Numbered from the stretch's first letter, positions 1 to 12,346 are shown. The stretch is 64,000 nucleotides of DNA from Pleurostoma richardsiae (GCA_030052745.1 JANBVO010000015.1:558001-622000); one strand, 5' to 3'. The notes: generated by a model from the letters alone, not told the origin. A program made the numbers and translations.

Positions 1-483
1 ACACTAGGCTCAACGCCTAAAGCTGTGATAACTTTCTAGCACGGTGGTGTTGAAACTGTAGAAAAGCAGAAATATCGAACCATGCAAGATACGACTGCTC
101 TGTACCCCGGTCGTCTCTTGTTGACCGAAGACTGTCTCTATCGCTGCTTGCGGTAGGTGTGTACATAGCGAGGGCAGTTCTAGTTTGGCATTTTGGAGTA
201 TGCCTGGACCGCGTTCATCTAAGCAGGACAGCTGAGAGTAGTCACCGTAGAGGGAAGCCAACTAGTGGTCTGGGTCTCTGGTGTCCATGCTGTGTCCGCC
301 GTAGTTCTCTGCCAAATGCTGGAGAATGTACGCCATACTCTACTCGTGTTCCCATAAAAGAGTGTGTTTCCTCTTTGCACGCGGAAAACTGTATGTCCCA
401 AGTCTACCATCGTAGCGCCACGGTCACCGAAAGCGAGTGCTCTAGGCTGGACGCTCTAGGCTACGACGCCGCCAACACGCACC
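1..483. other. 3' flank of the MFS gene, no gene seen
   Basis: This stretch lies downstream of the minus-strand permease. Open frames exist on both strands, but none shows a recognisable motif or splice-consistent continuation. No RNA gene or repeat was recognised. Confidence 0.5.
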
Positions 484-2710
484 CTAATGTGCGAAGCGGA
501 AATCAAGCCTCCTGCTGCCACGTAGCGTCGTATTCCGGATGTAATCGTTTTTCTGGTCCTCAGTCATCCCATTCCAGACCTTCTCTCTCTGCTTGTTCCT
601 CCAGATGTAGTAGACCTTTGTAAGAAGGAAGACTGCGATGGAGAGGAGATTGATGATGAAGAGGTTCTTATTACCGCGATGATACAACGGTTTGTCATCG
701 GTGCGGTAGATGTTATTCGACACGATGTTTCCGAGCTGGACCGACATCTGGTGTTTTGCATTAGACGGGTATTCAATCGAGCGTGGTCTTAGGGCTGGCT
801 CACGTTATATACAGCTGCAGAGACTGATCGAGTACCCACGTTGTTGGAATTCGTAGATGTCCAGGCGACGAGGATAGCATCTGATTGGTAAACAATGAGT
901 AAGAGAACGCCAGAGCTACCGCAGCTCGCAATAGGAGTGAGTCTAAGATACACTTACGGCAATATGGATAAGACAACACGGTTGTGACGAGTGCGTATGT
1001 CCCCCATTTGTCAACGACAACTCCCGGCCACCAGCGTAACGCAATGATGCAAGGTAGTGTCCAGATGGACTGGATCATGGACACGAGAGTTCGTTCGTTC
1101 AACCATTCTGACAGGCGGGTTATCAGGAGCAGGTTGATGATATGGAAAACACTCTATTCCGACTTCAGTATCTCAATCCACAGAGACTAATACGGGTGGG
1201 ACAGGTTTACGCCACTTACTGCTGGGATGGTCAATAGATTCGTAGTGAAGGGGCTGAACCCAATAGACCTAAGAGTCAAGGTCATGTATGATCCAGGTGG
1301 AGATTGGGGAATATAGGCCACAAGACCGATAGCGTACAACGGCCACAGGTCGTAGTCTTTAAGAGCTTCCCACAGTCTCTTGGGGGTGATAGCCTGCCGG
1401 TTGTGCATGTCACCCTTGGAAGGATCGTCACGAAGCACCCGATTAACGACGATGGAGACTTCTCGGTCTGTAAACCAGCCGTTCGGGCGAAACCATCTCT
1501 TGGTTTGGACTGCTGAAGCCGGCATGTAGAAGAAGGAGACAATGCCGACGAGGAGGGTAATCAGCCCTTCAACCAAGAAAAGCCAGCGCCAGCCGGCCCA
1601 CCCATGGACACCGCGGAGATGCAACAAGGCGAAGGCAAGAAGAGATGTAATGATACTTGTGACGGAGAGTGTAGTCCAGAAGTAACTGATGGGAGAGTGA
1701 GATTCCAATATCATATGCGCTTTGTCGAGGAAGACGGCGATGGCACACATACCTAAGACGAATTGGAAGTTCGCGGGAAGTATAGAAATAAGACAACCAG
1801 AGGACAATATCAGGAATGAACCCGCCCTATGTAAGTCAGCCTACCAGTCCACCTTTCAACAAGGGGAGGGCTCTTACCTCAAGCAGACCAAGCAGGCTAC
1901 GCGTGGCGAGGAAGGTTGACCTTCCAGTGAGGGCACACTGAGATGTGGCGACGATCGACCACAGAACCATCTGAGTGGGAATCCACCTGTCGGGACCTAT
2001 CTTTTTAGAAACAAGCTGAGACGGAAGCTCGGCTACCAGGAAAGAAACAAGGAAGACCATGTTTCCGTAGTTGTAGTCTATTCCGTGTTAACGTACCAAC
2101 CAAGCAGGAAATTGATGCTCGCTTGATGTCCCTATCTTACCATTTGTTGTCAGGTTGAGATCGTCCAGCATGTTGTCGGACACAGCTTGGCTAAGGTTTC
2201 CACGGTCGCTGCATTTTCAATGTTGTCAGCCAGTCCCATAATCTGCAAGTTTTGATCCAGGTCTACCGCAGTGAGCAGGCTCATCGGCAAATGGTTGGAC
2301 CCTCTGTAGCGGTCCAGCCGGATCGAAAGCACTTACACCTGCAAGCCGAAGAACATTACACACTATTTCCGTCAGCTAGCTGTCCTTCTGTGCTCTTTCG
2401 ATACAATACATACCGCCCAGAGACAAACCCTCCAGTCTAGCTTGCGGACGAGCTTTTTCTCCTCTTCCTCAGACCAAGCCAGGGTCGGATCGAACACATG
2501 TCGACACTCGTATTTGGACGCCTCGTAGACTTCTTTCCAGTGTTCAGCAACCTCGTGGTTGGAAAAGGGATTCTTTTCAGCGAGTTCATCGTCGTCGGAT
2601 GCCACAGACTGGTGGCTCTGGGGTGTCTTCTCATCTGGGCTGGCTTCTGTGGGGTTTAATCCAGTCGTCTCAGGCTCTTCACTCTTATGGCGCACAGATG
2701 GAGACATCAT
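484..2710 (-). CDS. Dal5/allantoate-permease-family MFS transporter
   Basis: Plasma-membrane anion:cation symporter of the fungal ACS/Dal5 group, which imports carboxylates, vitamins, ureides or sulfonates; the substrate cannot be read from sequence. Exons (5' to 3' on the minus strand): 2414-2710, 2337-2362, 2141-2208, 1878-2077, 1753-1826, 1220-1685, 958-1153, 804-880, 484-747; total 555 aa, in frame throughout. The soluble N-terminus (about 95 residues) ends in the family motif [10 protein letters not shown]. The [11 protein letters not shown] loop, [14 protein letters not shown] (transmembrane segments 4-5), [17 protein letters not shown] and the central [10 protein letters not shown] follow, with the tail KVYYIWRNK. 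Start: MM pair at 2710/2707; the first Met is used. All apparent stops lie in eight introns of 51-128 bp. It lies on the same strand as the TauD-type dioxygenase upstream; such pairs often serve sulfonate or amine-acid scavenging. Family call firm, substrate unknown. Confidence 0.93.
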
Positions 2711-5051
2711 GAACTGACGTCAAATAGAGACGAATATCGGACGATAAGTTGAAAAGTGATGCCAGAGACACTCGAGGGTAGTGAGCTGCTGTCGTTTACG
2801 GTCCGGGGTTCATATAGGCATTGTATCTCTGTGCTACGGACACACACTGCTCATGAGAGAATCCAATTGGCAAGATAAGCGAAAGTCGCATTCTGGTAAC
2901 AGTTTGAGCTGCCCAATTAGGCCACCTCTGATGATACCAGAATGCAGAGGCGCGATCGCGTGCTGGAACCCCTGGAGGTGGAGACGAGGTCCGATATCAT
3001 CACCCAGAGGGCGCAAACGGACAACCTCAGACCCGGGAAGCAGCTTTAGGTGATGCCGCAGCATACTGGCAGCGTCGAGAACGTCAAGTAGAGTCCGACT
3101 GTCGGCCTGCGAACGGGCACGTCAGAATGCCGAGAATGAAACAATCGACTCGAGCGTAGTTCCAATAACCACAGACTCGCCGATGTTTCGTACCCCTCTC
3201 GTAGTCTTTTTGCTTAAGTGCCGGCTCTCGTGTCCAGGAGGGTGATAGAACATTGTTCTAGTGTTGGTGGTTTGGTCATCGCGCTGTCTTGGATTGTACT
3301 TTGAGCAGGGAGTGCATGGGTTGCGATAGTGCTTGGCCGCTCTTTAGGGTGGTTGGGACTTGCTTGTGGACATGCCAAGTAATGGACGAAAGCTTAAAGC
3401 GGTTACCGACAGCCGAAATGCACTTTCCTGGCCGCATTTTGAAGAGCCTTCAGATAGCACGTAACAACTTTGATTCACCATTGGTGGCTGCCGCGGCAAT
3501 CGATCGGCCCGCCTGCACTACTTCGACGCGGCGCGTCACCACCAGCAGATATGGCGCCATGACCCTAGCCTCCGATGATGGCAACTCTACCCAGTCTAGT
3601 TATCAGTGATCCGAACCCACGAATAATACAGGATATGGTGTCATAGGCATTAGGTTCCATCGGGCAGGTGGAAGTAGCGTTGCTATGTGATATGTCTTTC
3701 ACGTCCGCCTTCATTCAGCTGGCGGGGGCAATATGACATGGCTTTTGGCGTTCATCTTGACGATGATTTTTGATACATTATTGCGGGCTGATGGGGCCCG
3801 GATGACGAGAAGACAAGGTGGTCTCCAGTAGTAAAAGTGTCCTTGCGACGTGATGCGAGATTACACTTGGCAAATAGCCTAGCGCTATATAAAACACATA
3901 GTGTCCGTAGCAACCCCGATGTACGCACACTACTTTGGTCACAATATCTAAGTAGACAGTGCGTGTGCCAATAAGAACTTGCACTTCGTGAGTGTACGGC
4001 TGTGATGCCCAGCCACATGACGCATACCCGTATGGGATGATGTATCGGGAGGATGGCGGCAGTCCAGGCCACTGTCGTCAGTTGGTATCAAAGCTCACCT
4101 AGTCACAACGTCCGGGCCACATAAGCCACGAACATTAGGGGAAGGCAACACTAATCGTCATATATCAAGGGTCACACCGAGAAATATTTCAAGTAGCGTA
4201 GCAGATGGATAAGGGGCTGAATCAGCTGAGACTCTATGGACCGGTATTACCTCCATCGTCTTGACAGCGAGGCCCTGTCCAACTCAAAGTGCCTGCGGCG
4301 AGCGGGACAGTCTTGGTATCATCAAGTTCTTCGGTTCTGTCTCGAAGAGAATGTTTCCGATATAAAATAGTTCTTCAGAGCGAATATTAAATGTGTCAAG
4401 GATGGAAAATGATAAGAAAATGACAAGAAATATGGTACGCACAAGGACCTCGGATCCCTCACAATAGACTTGTTAAAAGGCATGCCACAGGAATCAATGC
4501 CACGCATGGATTGCATGAAATTCGACGGGTAATACTTTGGACACTTGCTCGCCTGACTGCGCAGGTGTCACAGGTGTTGTGAATTAGTTCACACTTGGAG
4601 GGAGGGCCGTTGGGTCGGCTTGAGATCTGGTTTGTAGTGACAAGCGACTGGGTACGTCAACTGGGACACGTCCCTCGTTCATTAAGGCGCATTGACACAG
4701 CGAATCGTCGTGAGATTGACTGGTTTGGGATGCCGAACCGGTTTTACGGGAGAATTACGAGTTAACGCAAAGTGTCCATCCAAACACCGTACCTACAGAG
4801 TAAGATGTTGTAGGTCTTGTTGAAGTCTACTAGTGCAACCAGAAAGAGAATCCTAGACATCATCGCGTAGGAAGCGATCGATTATATCCTACTATACCTC
4901 GTGGAGGTTGATGTAAAAGGCAGAGAGGCGGGCAGGATTACTTTGTGATGTAGCGTATTTTGAATGCGGGTCCATAATAAACATCATCAGGCATAAGGAA
5001 GGCCCAAGAACCAGTACTGTGGACCATCCTTTGTAACACGACGCTTCTCTT
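2711..5051. other. 2.3 kb intergenic region
   Basis: It holds the promoter of the Dal5-type permease at its left end and the 3' flank of the dioxygenase at its right end. The open frames (for example 3289-3609 plus, 3752-4072 minus) are short and without recognisable motifs, and I found no way to splice them into a family protein. No tRNA or repeat was recognised. Confidence 0.5.
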
Positions 5052-6295
5052 TCATGCTGGCGTCTCAACAGCCTTTATCCCGTCGGTGCTGCCATCTCCA
5101 TTCTTTTCAGCGCCTAGCCTCCTCTGGCTCTCTGCCCGGCTTTTGCTTGCCGGGTCAAAGAAGGCTAAAACACGTCAGTCTGCCTTCCAGCTCGATACGC
5201 GGAGAATGACACTGCCGGGGTTATCTTACGCTTCTCACCAAACACTGTCGTCCTGATTCCTCGTCGAGCGGTCAGATAAGATCCTGGGATTACCCGGTGC
5301 AGTGTGCAACTACGTTGGAAACAAATATAATTAGCGCCCCGTATGTAGACTGAAGATTCTTACCTCAACAGCTCAACTTACCGATTGTCCCACATGGCCA
5401 CGCTGCCAACTTCCCACTTCCACCTGACATAGTGGTCGTCGGCGGAGTGGATATGGTACTGGAAGAAATCTAGCAACTTATCGGATTCGATCTTCTTCAG
5501 CTCGGCAAATCCCGTGACGAAGCCAGGGTTGACATTCAGGGCCTTCAAGCCGGTGACTGGGTGTGTTCTCACGGCTGGATGATGAGAGTCAATGGGAGGC
5601 CTGTTGGGACCGACGCCCCACAGGTCCAGGATGGTGTCGTACTGCAATCGAGATGTGTGCACTGCGTGCAGGCCGTCCACGAACCTCTTCATGGCATCGC
5701 TAAGGGCGTCGTACAGACCGTACTGCGACACCCATGCCGTGTCGCCGCCGACTTCGGGATGCTCCTCCATGCGTAGGAGCGAGTACGATGGCGGGTTTAT
5801 TTCGAACGACGTGTCGGCGTGCCAGTCACCGGATGGCCATGGAGTGTACTTGCTGATTTCGCGGTGGTCTTCGGTGCTGCCGCGGATGGTAACGTACTGG
5901 ACGTCCTTTTGTGCCGGGTGCCGGTCCAGCTGGCCGTAATGTTGGAATAGCTTCACCTGGCCCTCCGTGGTCAGGTCTTGATCGCGGAAGAAGACCACAC
6001 CACGCTCAGATACGAGCAGAGCGAGCTCGTCCAGTTCCTGGGGGCTGAGCCGCGATAGCTGTACTCCTTGAAGGACGGTGCCAATCGACTCGGTTAAATC
6101 GACGCGTTTGGCGGCTGACAAAAGCGCCTTCTTTGCAGGATCTGCAAAGCTCGCTCGGTCCTTGTCTGGGAATATTTGCTCGCGGATCGGGTCTGGAGGA
6201 GCCCAGTCCTTGATTTTAGGGTTGAAAATTGGGTGAAGGGTGACCGGCAGCCCCGAGTCAGGGGAGATGTGCTTCCGTGATTCAAGATTCGCCAT
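5052..6295 (-). CDS. TauD/JLP1-type Fe(II)/2-oxoglutarate-dependent dioxygenase
   Basis: Probable non-haem iron dioxygenase that hydroxylates a sulfonate, sulfate ester or similar small acid with 2-oxoglutarate and O2, releasing sulfite or an aldehyde. Exons: 5382-6295, 5230-5309, 5052-5164; 368 aa, close to the usual fungal TauD length. The first in-frame ATG is at 6295; the open frame extends upstream only through a TTG. The iron triad is visible: His159 and Asp161 in WHADTS and the distal His309 in DNRCTLHR, which the first intron would otherwise hide. The 2-oxoglutarate-anchoring arginine lies in ARRGIRTTVFG (about 320-324). A 30-residue polar tail follows. The neighbouring Dal5-type permease on the same strand suggests an uptake-plus-cleavage pair for sulfur acquisition (inference). 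Alternatives are a 2,4-D/alpha-ketoglutarate or secondary-metabolism dioxygenase. Confidence 0.9.
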
Positions 6296-8544
6296 TGCGT
6301 TACGGCTTACTGCCAAAGCCGTGAACTGTATTGTACCATTCAGACGGCGGACTAGACTTTGTTCAGCGGTAGATTATAAAAGGTGCGATATGCGGGTATT
6401 TATTACCATCGATGTCGGCGTCGTAAGAGGGATTGCGCGATAGTCACTAAGGATGACAGCACCAAGATTCCGAAAACACCATTCGCTGGAGGGACACCAT
6501 ACCCACCCTAAGCTTCGAAGAGGGTGCGACAGCCGGAGACGGGTGCTGAACGATAAGTTATTAATTAATCCTCGCCCTTTTCGCTCTCGTCGAGATATGC
6601 CTAGATACAGATGATATAAGTTCAGTCTAGGCGTTTTCTGTCCACTGATTAGCCTTTCACTCTTTCAGATACCTAGTTTTCCATGTAATACGTATTATAG
6701 TTGTTTTATCACGGCGTAGATGACAGATAAACCGATTCTACTCTTCGTATTATGTGCGAAGGTCACTTACGCATCTAAACATAGACTGTTTCTAAAAAGG
6801 ATGTTCATGTACGGGCGAGGAGTACTATTACAATCGTCCTTGAACACTTAGGACATAATCAGCTGAACTAATTCCGTTATCGTTGCAAGGCAAGCAAGAG
6901 TAAAAGAAAAGTACTATCATGCGGAATATTATGCTTAAGATAACCGTTTCTGAGTATGAGAGTTAGGCAGAGGTTCCGAGGGCGTATCGCCCGTCGGTGT
7001 GTTAGTCATAATAGTAATAATAATAGCTGTTCCTGAGCGTCAGCCTCGCTGCTACTTCAAGGCTTAAACTAAGTAGTAACAATCACTTTGGGTACAAAAG
7101 GATAAAGCCAATAGTGACTTCGTAGCTAAAGTTACCAGAGGGTATGACAGGACTAACAAGCCGACAGCAGGACCGGCCTCGGTGCCAAACGGAGGTCAGT
7201 GCACGCATTTTATTGTGCGCATATGCAATATTAAATCTATCTTGCGAAATTCCTACGCGGCTTAAAACCTAGAATCTGAAGACAGCACTAAGACGGCAGG
7301 GACGGACGCCTGACTTAGGGAATGAAGCAGAAGATGCAGGGGAGTTGTAGGGTTCCGGGACGGTGTCACAGGATTGAGAAATGGGGGCTGATAGACGATC
7401 TAGTTTATTGACACTGCCGCCGTCTGGTAGGGTACGTTGGCCACCTTTAGAGATAGTATAGGGCAGGGCGCTGTTTCTAATTACCTGCAGATAGTGCCAG
7501 GCGCATTAGCCTCCTTGCAAGACTGAACGATACTTAGCTCTGCATCTTGGTCCCCAGAAGGGAACAAAGTTAAAGCTCTAGGTACTCCAGCTGTCTATCT
7601 TCACCTATTAGAATCGATACGAGGCCATCCTGCGCTGTAAATATGTAGGGAACTACGGGTAGTCCGTACTAATAGATGTCAATTGTTGCTTTCCATAGGC
7701 TTGACCGCCGCACTAACTTGCGCTAATAGCCTGTCATGACTCGTTCGGCTGCGATGCTGCTTGTACCCCACCAGTAATTGATGCGTCGAGAGCTCCTCGG
7801 GGACGGTTCACAGGGCACTAGCATTGAGCAACAGCCTTACAGGAGGCTTTGCAGGAATGGATATCAATCATACCGTGACGTACGGTGTGTCGCATATTCC
7901 TGGTGCTATATTCTGACCAGGGGTCCTGACGTCAGGTGCAATCCACTACCGAACCCTTTCCACAATGTGGAGTTGCCAAGAACTCAAATAAGAAGAACCC
8001 TCGTGGCTCGGCTCAACACGACGTGGATCCCCTCGTATTCTTGTGGGGAACCTCGCGCGAAATGAACCTCTGTCTCCAATTCTCTGCGTGCTAGACGTCA
8101 TTGGGCCTGTACGGGATGAAGGGATCTCGTGTTGAGATTATTGAACGCGGGTGGTAACTTGTAGAGTGGAAGAGGCTAGCGACTGTATTTGGCCGTCATC
8201 TCCCAGTCCCTGAAAGGTCTTGCGGGTCACGAGAGGTCTGGGGCCGATCCCGAACGGAACGGCAGGCGTTGTCCCAGTTCCGGATCCGCAATCGTGGCTG
8301 GACTACCTCGGGACCTCGGAGCCGTTTAGATGGAAAGATCTCGACGTCAGCGACACCCAGGACGTTCGTCTCAGCAACAGCTTGTAGATATAAAGCTCCG
8401 ATCAGCACAGTCCCTTGGCCGCGGATCTCACAGCATGTTCAAGAGCATCAACGAAGACCAGCCTAGATCTCGCTTTTGACCTTGGGAGGGTAGATACCCA
8501 AACACAACACACAATCTCACCAGGAACCCAACACCGCCAATACC
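6296..8544. other. 2.2 kb gene-free, partly AT-rich region
   Basis: From about 6540 to 7760 the sequence is richer in A/T than its flanks, is dense in stops in every frame and contains a short ATA/ATAG microsatellite near 7008-7028. Longer frames between 7778 and 8466 show no motif. It could be a decayed mobile element, but I see no terminal repeats or recognisable transposase or reverse-transcriptase motif. The last few hundred bases are the promoter of the secreted-protein gene. Confidence 0.4.
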
Positions 8545-9420
8545 ATGATCTCAAAGACCATCCCTATCGCACTGGCACTTGCTTCCGTCGTATCGGCCGC
8601 GCCTACCCTCTTTTCTCGGGATGACTGCCAAGCAACATACAACGACTGCATCGCGAACGGGGCTGCCGAGGTTGTCTGCGCTTGCAATCTGACCGCCTGC
8701 CTTGGCGAGGACAGCGCGCGCGAACGTGAGTACTGTTCCAGTGCCACGGCCACGCTCGCGCAGCCCACTAGCACCGGAATTCCCGGGGGCTGCAGCCCAG
8801 CCCACCCAGGATCCTGCCCGTCTTCCTACTTCACATATACAACGGCGACTGCTACGGCGTCTTCGGAGACTTTCACATCCATCCCCGGAATCCCGGGTGG
8901 ATGTAATCCTGCTCATCCAGGGTCTTGTCCCTCATCCTACTTCACCTATCCCACTATCTCGGCTACGAACTCGCCTGTGGCTGTTTCGACCCCTGTGCCA
9001 TCTTTCTCATCTGGCCAGTCTAATGCGGAATACCCCAACCCGGTTCCGGTCGAGGGAAAGACCTGGACTATTACGGACTTGATCCGATACTGCAGCTCTG
9101 ACAACTCGGGCTGCGACTATAACTTTGTCGTCGATACAGGTGACGAGACGGAAAGATGCACTGTAATTCGGATGCCAGGATCAGACGCCGCAGCCGAGAG
9201 CTGGTACGACCAATCCTGTACAGCGGGATCTGACCTCAAAATCTCATGGGGTTACACCGTCGAGCCAGCGCCCCCGTTTGCAGTAATTACTGTCGTAAGG
9301 GGCAAGGAGCTCGCTTGGTTCGGCGTCGCGAACGTCAACGGGCAGCCCGTGACAGCCTCCAATCCATACGGTTCCGGCCAGTACGGCAGCATTGGCCCTG
9401 AGCAGGTGTATACCTACTGA
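8545..9420 (+). CDS. Secreted cysteine-containing protein with duplicated PGGC/HPGSCPSSYFTY repeat
   Basis: Family not recognised. Single exon, 291 aa. Residues 1-19 are a clear secretion signal ending in VSAAPT, so the product is extracellular or wall-bound. Residues about 28-65 hold six cysteines, with a central CAC (DC-x6-C-x9-CAC-x4-C-x10-C), reminiscent of small fungal cysteine modules but not a CFEM pattern. Two near-identical copies of a roughly 21-residue unit follow (about 77-98 and 114-135), each with PGGC, PAHPGSC and PSSYFTY, joined by Ser/Thr-rich linker likely to be O-glycosylated. The C-terminal 120 residues form a compact domain with four cysteines and aromatic-rich strands. 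It could be a wall protein or an effector-like secreted protein; no catalytic motif is seen. The ATG at 8545 is well placed before the signal peptide. Confidence 0.85.
   Translation: MISKTIPIALALASVVSAAPTLFSRDDCQATYNDCIANGAAEVVCACNLTACLGEDSAREREYCSSATATLAQPTSTGIPGGCSPAHPGSCPSSYFTYTTATATASSETFTSIPGIPGGCNPAHPGSCPSSYFTYPTISATNSPVAVSTPVPSFSSGQSNAEYPNPVPVEGKTWTITDLIRYCSSDNSGCDYNFVVDTGDETERCTVIRMPGSDAAAESWYDQSCTAGSDLKISWGYTVEPAPPFAVITVVRGKELAWFGVANVNGQPVTASNPYGSGQYGSIGPEQVYTY
8768..8960 (+). repeat. Intragenic duplicated coding unit
   Basis: Two imperfect copies of a unit of about 65-70 bp encode the same PGGC-x-PAHPGSC-PSSYFTY block in the secreted protein. Copies begin near 8774 and 8887 and differ mainly at synonymous positions, so the duplication is not very recent or is under protein-level constraint. 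Confidence 0.75.
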
Positions 9421-10157
9421 TCCAAGGCGCGGACGCCGCAACGAGAGAAGAAGCAGACAGAACGCTGTCACACACAATGGCTGCCTCTATTTCATCCCCA
9501 GTTAATGTCGAACGACATTCAACATTGAGACATATCCCATAAGATGTATACGTATGAATGAATCACTCGTTACAACGCTCCTGCTCCCGTATCATCAAAT
9601 CTGTGACATTTCGCACGTCGCGGCTAGGTGGCGTGAGCTCCATGGAAGGTATCAGTGGTGAATAACCCCTGCAGGCAACAGCAACCACAGTAAAAGATAA
9701 CGTAGGTTCCAACCCCTCGGCCAACAAGCACAGCGTCGATTAGAGGTTGCGGAAGCTCCTGCACTTCCATCGAAAATTGAGCACCAGAGTGTGCTGGGCT
9801 ACTATATAGCGCGAAAGTAATCTTCCGCGTCGCGAATCTCGGCAATCTCGATCGTCCACGACCGCTTCCTATCGAGGAACGTTAGTTAATGAGGAGCAAG
9901 CCCTACCGATCAGTTCTGGAGCCTGAGACCGGTTACTGCTAACCTCGGGGGCAAATTGTTAGTCAGTGGTAAATGCTCCGAAATGAGGAGGTTAGCACAA
10001 TCACCGATCTCGTTTAGTAAACGTGCGCTTAGCATCACATGACACCCAGGATGGCGTGCTCGTGCCTGGGTGGACTCAAATTTTTGTTTCGGCAAAGTCA
10101 CCACCGTTTTAGCAGCTACAACCTGCTCCTCTTTCATATTGCAACCGGAGACATCTT
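9421..10157. other. Intergenic region
   Basis: 3' flank of the secreted-protein gene and promoter of the permease. Minus-strand frames at 9624-9845 and 9910-10137 show no known motif. Nothing else recognised. Confidence 0.5.
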
Positions 10158-12346
10158 ATGCCCCCTGGGCCATTCCCCCTGCAAGACGCTATGGCTGATA
10201 ACGACGAGTCCTTAAAGCCTCCTCCCCCAGGGGAGGTAGCGGACAGTAGTGAGGGCGAAGCTGATAGTAATACGGCAGACTCCCAAATCCTGGTAAGCTG
10301 TCATGCTCGGTTGTCATACTTGGTTGGGTTCCTTGCTGACGGGTCAACAGAGGAGTCTTGGCTACAAGCCTGTGCGTGAGCCGCCTGATGTTCATCTTTG
10401 TCTTTAGATGTATTGATATTCTCAAAGGTTCTGCGAAGAAGTTACAACTTCTTCCACAGCTTTGCAACAGATTTCGGTAAGTCGCAACCTTCGTGCCGAC
10501 AGACGAGCCTTGGGAAGCGGTTATACTTATCGGTGGTAGCTGCGCTGTACTTTATCGGAGGTGTGCGTGTCACCTTCTCTACTGGAATCGCTGCTGGCGG
10601 GAACCTAGCGTACTGGTACGGACGCGCATTCTCTCCCGGATCAACCTAATGTGCTGACGCTGGAAGCACAGGACGAGTTTTTTGATTACCTGTGCTCTTA
10701 CTTTCATCTCAGCGGCAGTAATAGCCGAAATCTGCTCGTCCCTGCCCCTTGCTGGTTCCATATACCTGTGGGCGGCGGAATCAGCTGGCCCGCGATGGGG
10801 AAGATTGTTCGGGTTTATTGTTGCATGGTGGAGCACAACAGCCTGGACGACATTCTGTGCTAGTAAGCCCATGGTTGCACCAAGTACACTGGACACAGTA
10901 TTGTTCCGGATGTCATAAGCCTGACTTTGGGGAATAGGTAATACCCAAGCGGCTGTGAACTACCTCCTGTCTGTGAGTGACAACTGATGTAGTAGTGACA
11001 TTCCCCTACAAAGAGTCAGAAGCTGAGGCTGGAAACAGGAAATCGTTGTCTTCAACCTTGACTTCCCCTCTGATAGCAGCAGCGTCAAGTTCCGTGCAGT
11101 GCAGTGGGTATGCACTGAAGTTCTACTTGCCGCCGCGGCTATCTGGAACCTCCTACCTCGTAAGAAGATCCCTTTTCCCTAGCCGCCAATAACTCCGGTT
11201 GTGCTGAAAAGTTCACAATCAGCGCGGTACTTCAAGTGGATATTTGCTCTGTCCACCATGTGTGTCGTCCTAGACTTTCTGCTCAACATGATCTGGCTGC
11301 CCATCGCCACAAGCAGAACCATCGGCTTCCGCTCGACACATGATGCCTTCATGACGACGTATAACGGAACTGGAGCGCCAGCGGGATGGAACTGGTGCCT
11401 ATCCTACCTTGCCACCGCTGGAATTCTCATCGGGTTCGACGCGTCAGGCCACGTCGCCGAGGAGACCAAGAACGCAGCCGTCTCCGCTGCGAGGGGTATC
11501 TTCTGGAGCACGTTCGTGAGCGGAATCGGAGGATTTTCAGTCGTCATTCTCTTCCTATTTTGTGTCGTAAGTTACTGGAAGGCCTTGGTTTGTCGATTCT
11601 GCTGCCTGTTCTTTTGACTACTAAATTGAGCTTTAGCCCGATGCCGATACCCTGTTCTCCTTCGGTGGCGCACAGCCATTTGTCCCCCTTTACGCCGTTA
11701 TTCTCGGCGACGGCGGCCATATATTCATGAACATCATATGTATCGTCGCCCTGTGGTTTGTGCGTCGATAAGAACGCCTTCTTGCTATAAACGAGCGCTT
11801 CGCTGATGTTCCTGAATCCTTTAGAATACTGCCATAGCCATACTGGCTGCGTCACGTCTAGTTTTCGCCGTGGCGCGTGACGGCGTCCTCCCATACTCAG
11901 CGTGGGTCTCCCGCATTGTTGATGGCCAACCTCGCAATGCTGTCATCGTCGTCTGGGTTGTAGCAGCCATCGTCACCTGCACAATTTTACCTTCCTCCGT
12001 TGCATTCACCTCTCTGGTGTCTGCTGCCGGCGTCCCATCTGCGGCCGCATATGGCCTCATCTGCGCCGGTCGGCTCTTCTTGACGCCAAATAAGTTTCCC
12101 AGGGCGGCATGGAGCTTGGGTCGGTTGAGCAAACCTTTCCAATTCATCTCGCTTCTGTGGAACGGCTGGATTGTGGCTGTTCTATACTCTCCTTATGTGT
12201 TCCCAGTCACAGCGGAGAACCTGAATTACGCCCCAATCATCATGGCAATTGTTACTATCTTTGCTCTCGTTACCTGGTGGTTTACTCCCGAGGACAAGTG
12301 GTTGCCCAGCAAGAGAATCAAGCAGACATTAGAAGCGGAGCTCTGA
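10158..12346 (+). CDS. APC-superfamily permease (choline/GABA/amino-acid type)
   Basis: Plasma-membrane amino-acid, choline or GABA permease of the fungal Hnm1/Uga4-like group. Ten exons: 10158-10292, 10351-10371, 10428-10476, 10540-10615, 10672-10862, 10938-10972, 11039-11159, 11223-11566, 11637-11759, 11825-12346; 538 aa, the usual length. Family landmarks in order: LGYKP (on a 21-nt exon), FIGGVRVTFSTGI, AEICSSLPLAGSIYLWAA, PRWGRLFGF, WCLSYLATAG, GFDASGHVAEETKNA, DADTLFSFGG, FAVARDGVLPYS and the C-terminal WFTPEDKW. About 12 membrane segments are expected. The seeming stops between 10630 and 11220 are all intronic; one acceptor is an AAG (10427) and the donor at 10372 is GTGCGT. An alternative start is the Met at 10191 (MADNDES). 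Substrate cannot be assigned. Confidence 0.92.

Noticed and set aside
6296-6316. Upstream TTG start for the TauD-type gene
   Set aside because: TTG is not a normal fungal start; the first ATG at 6295 gives the expected N-terminus.
7778-8466. Overlapping open frames as small genes
   Set aside because: No motif, no signal peptide and no consistent introns.
8545-8760. CFEM domain in the secreted protein
   Set aside because: Cysteine number and spacing do not fit the eight-cysteine CFEM pattern.
10630-11220. Many in-frame stops in the APC permease, suggesting a pseudogene
   Set aside because: Nine GT-AG introns with matching phases remove all of them and restore a 538-aa family protein.
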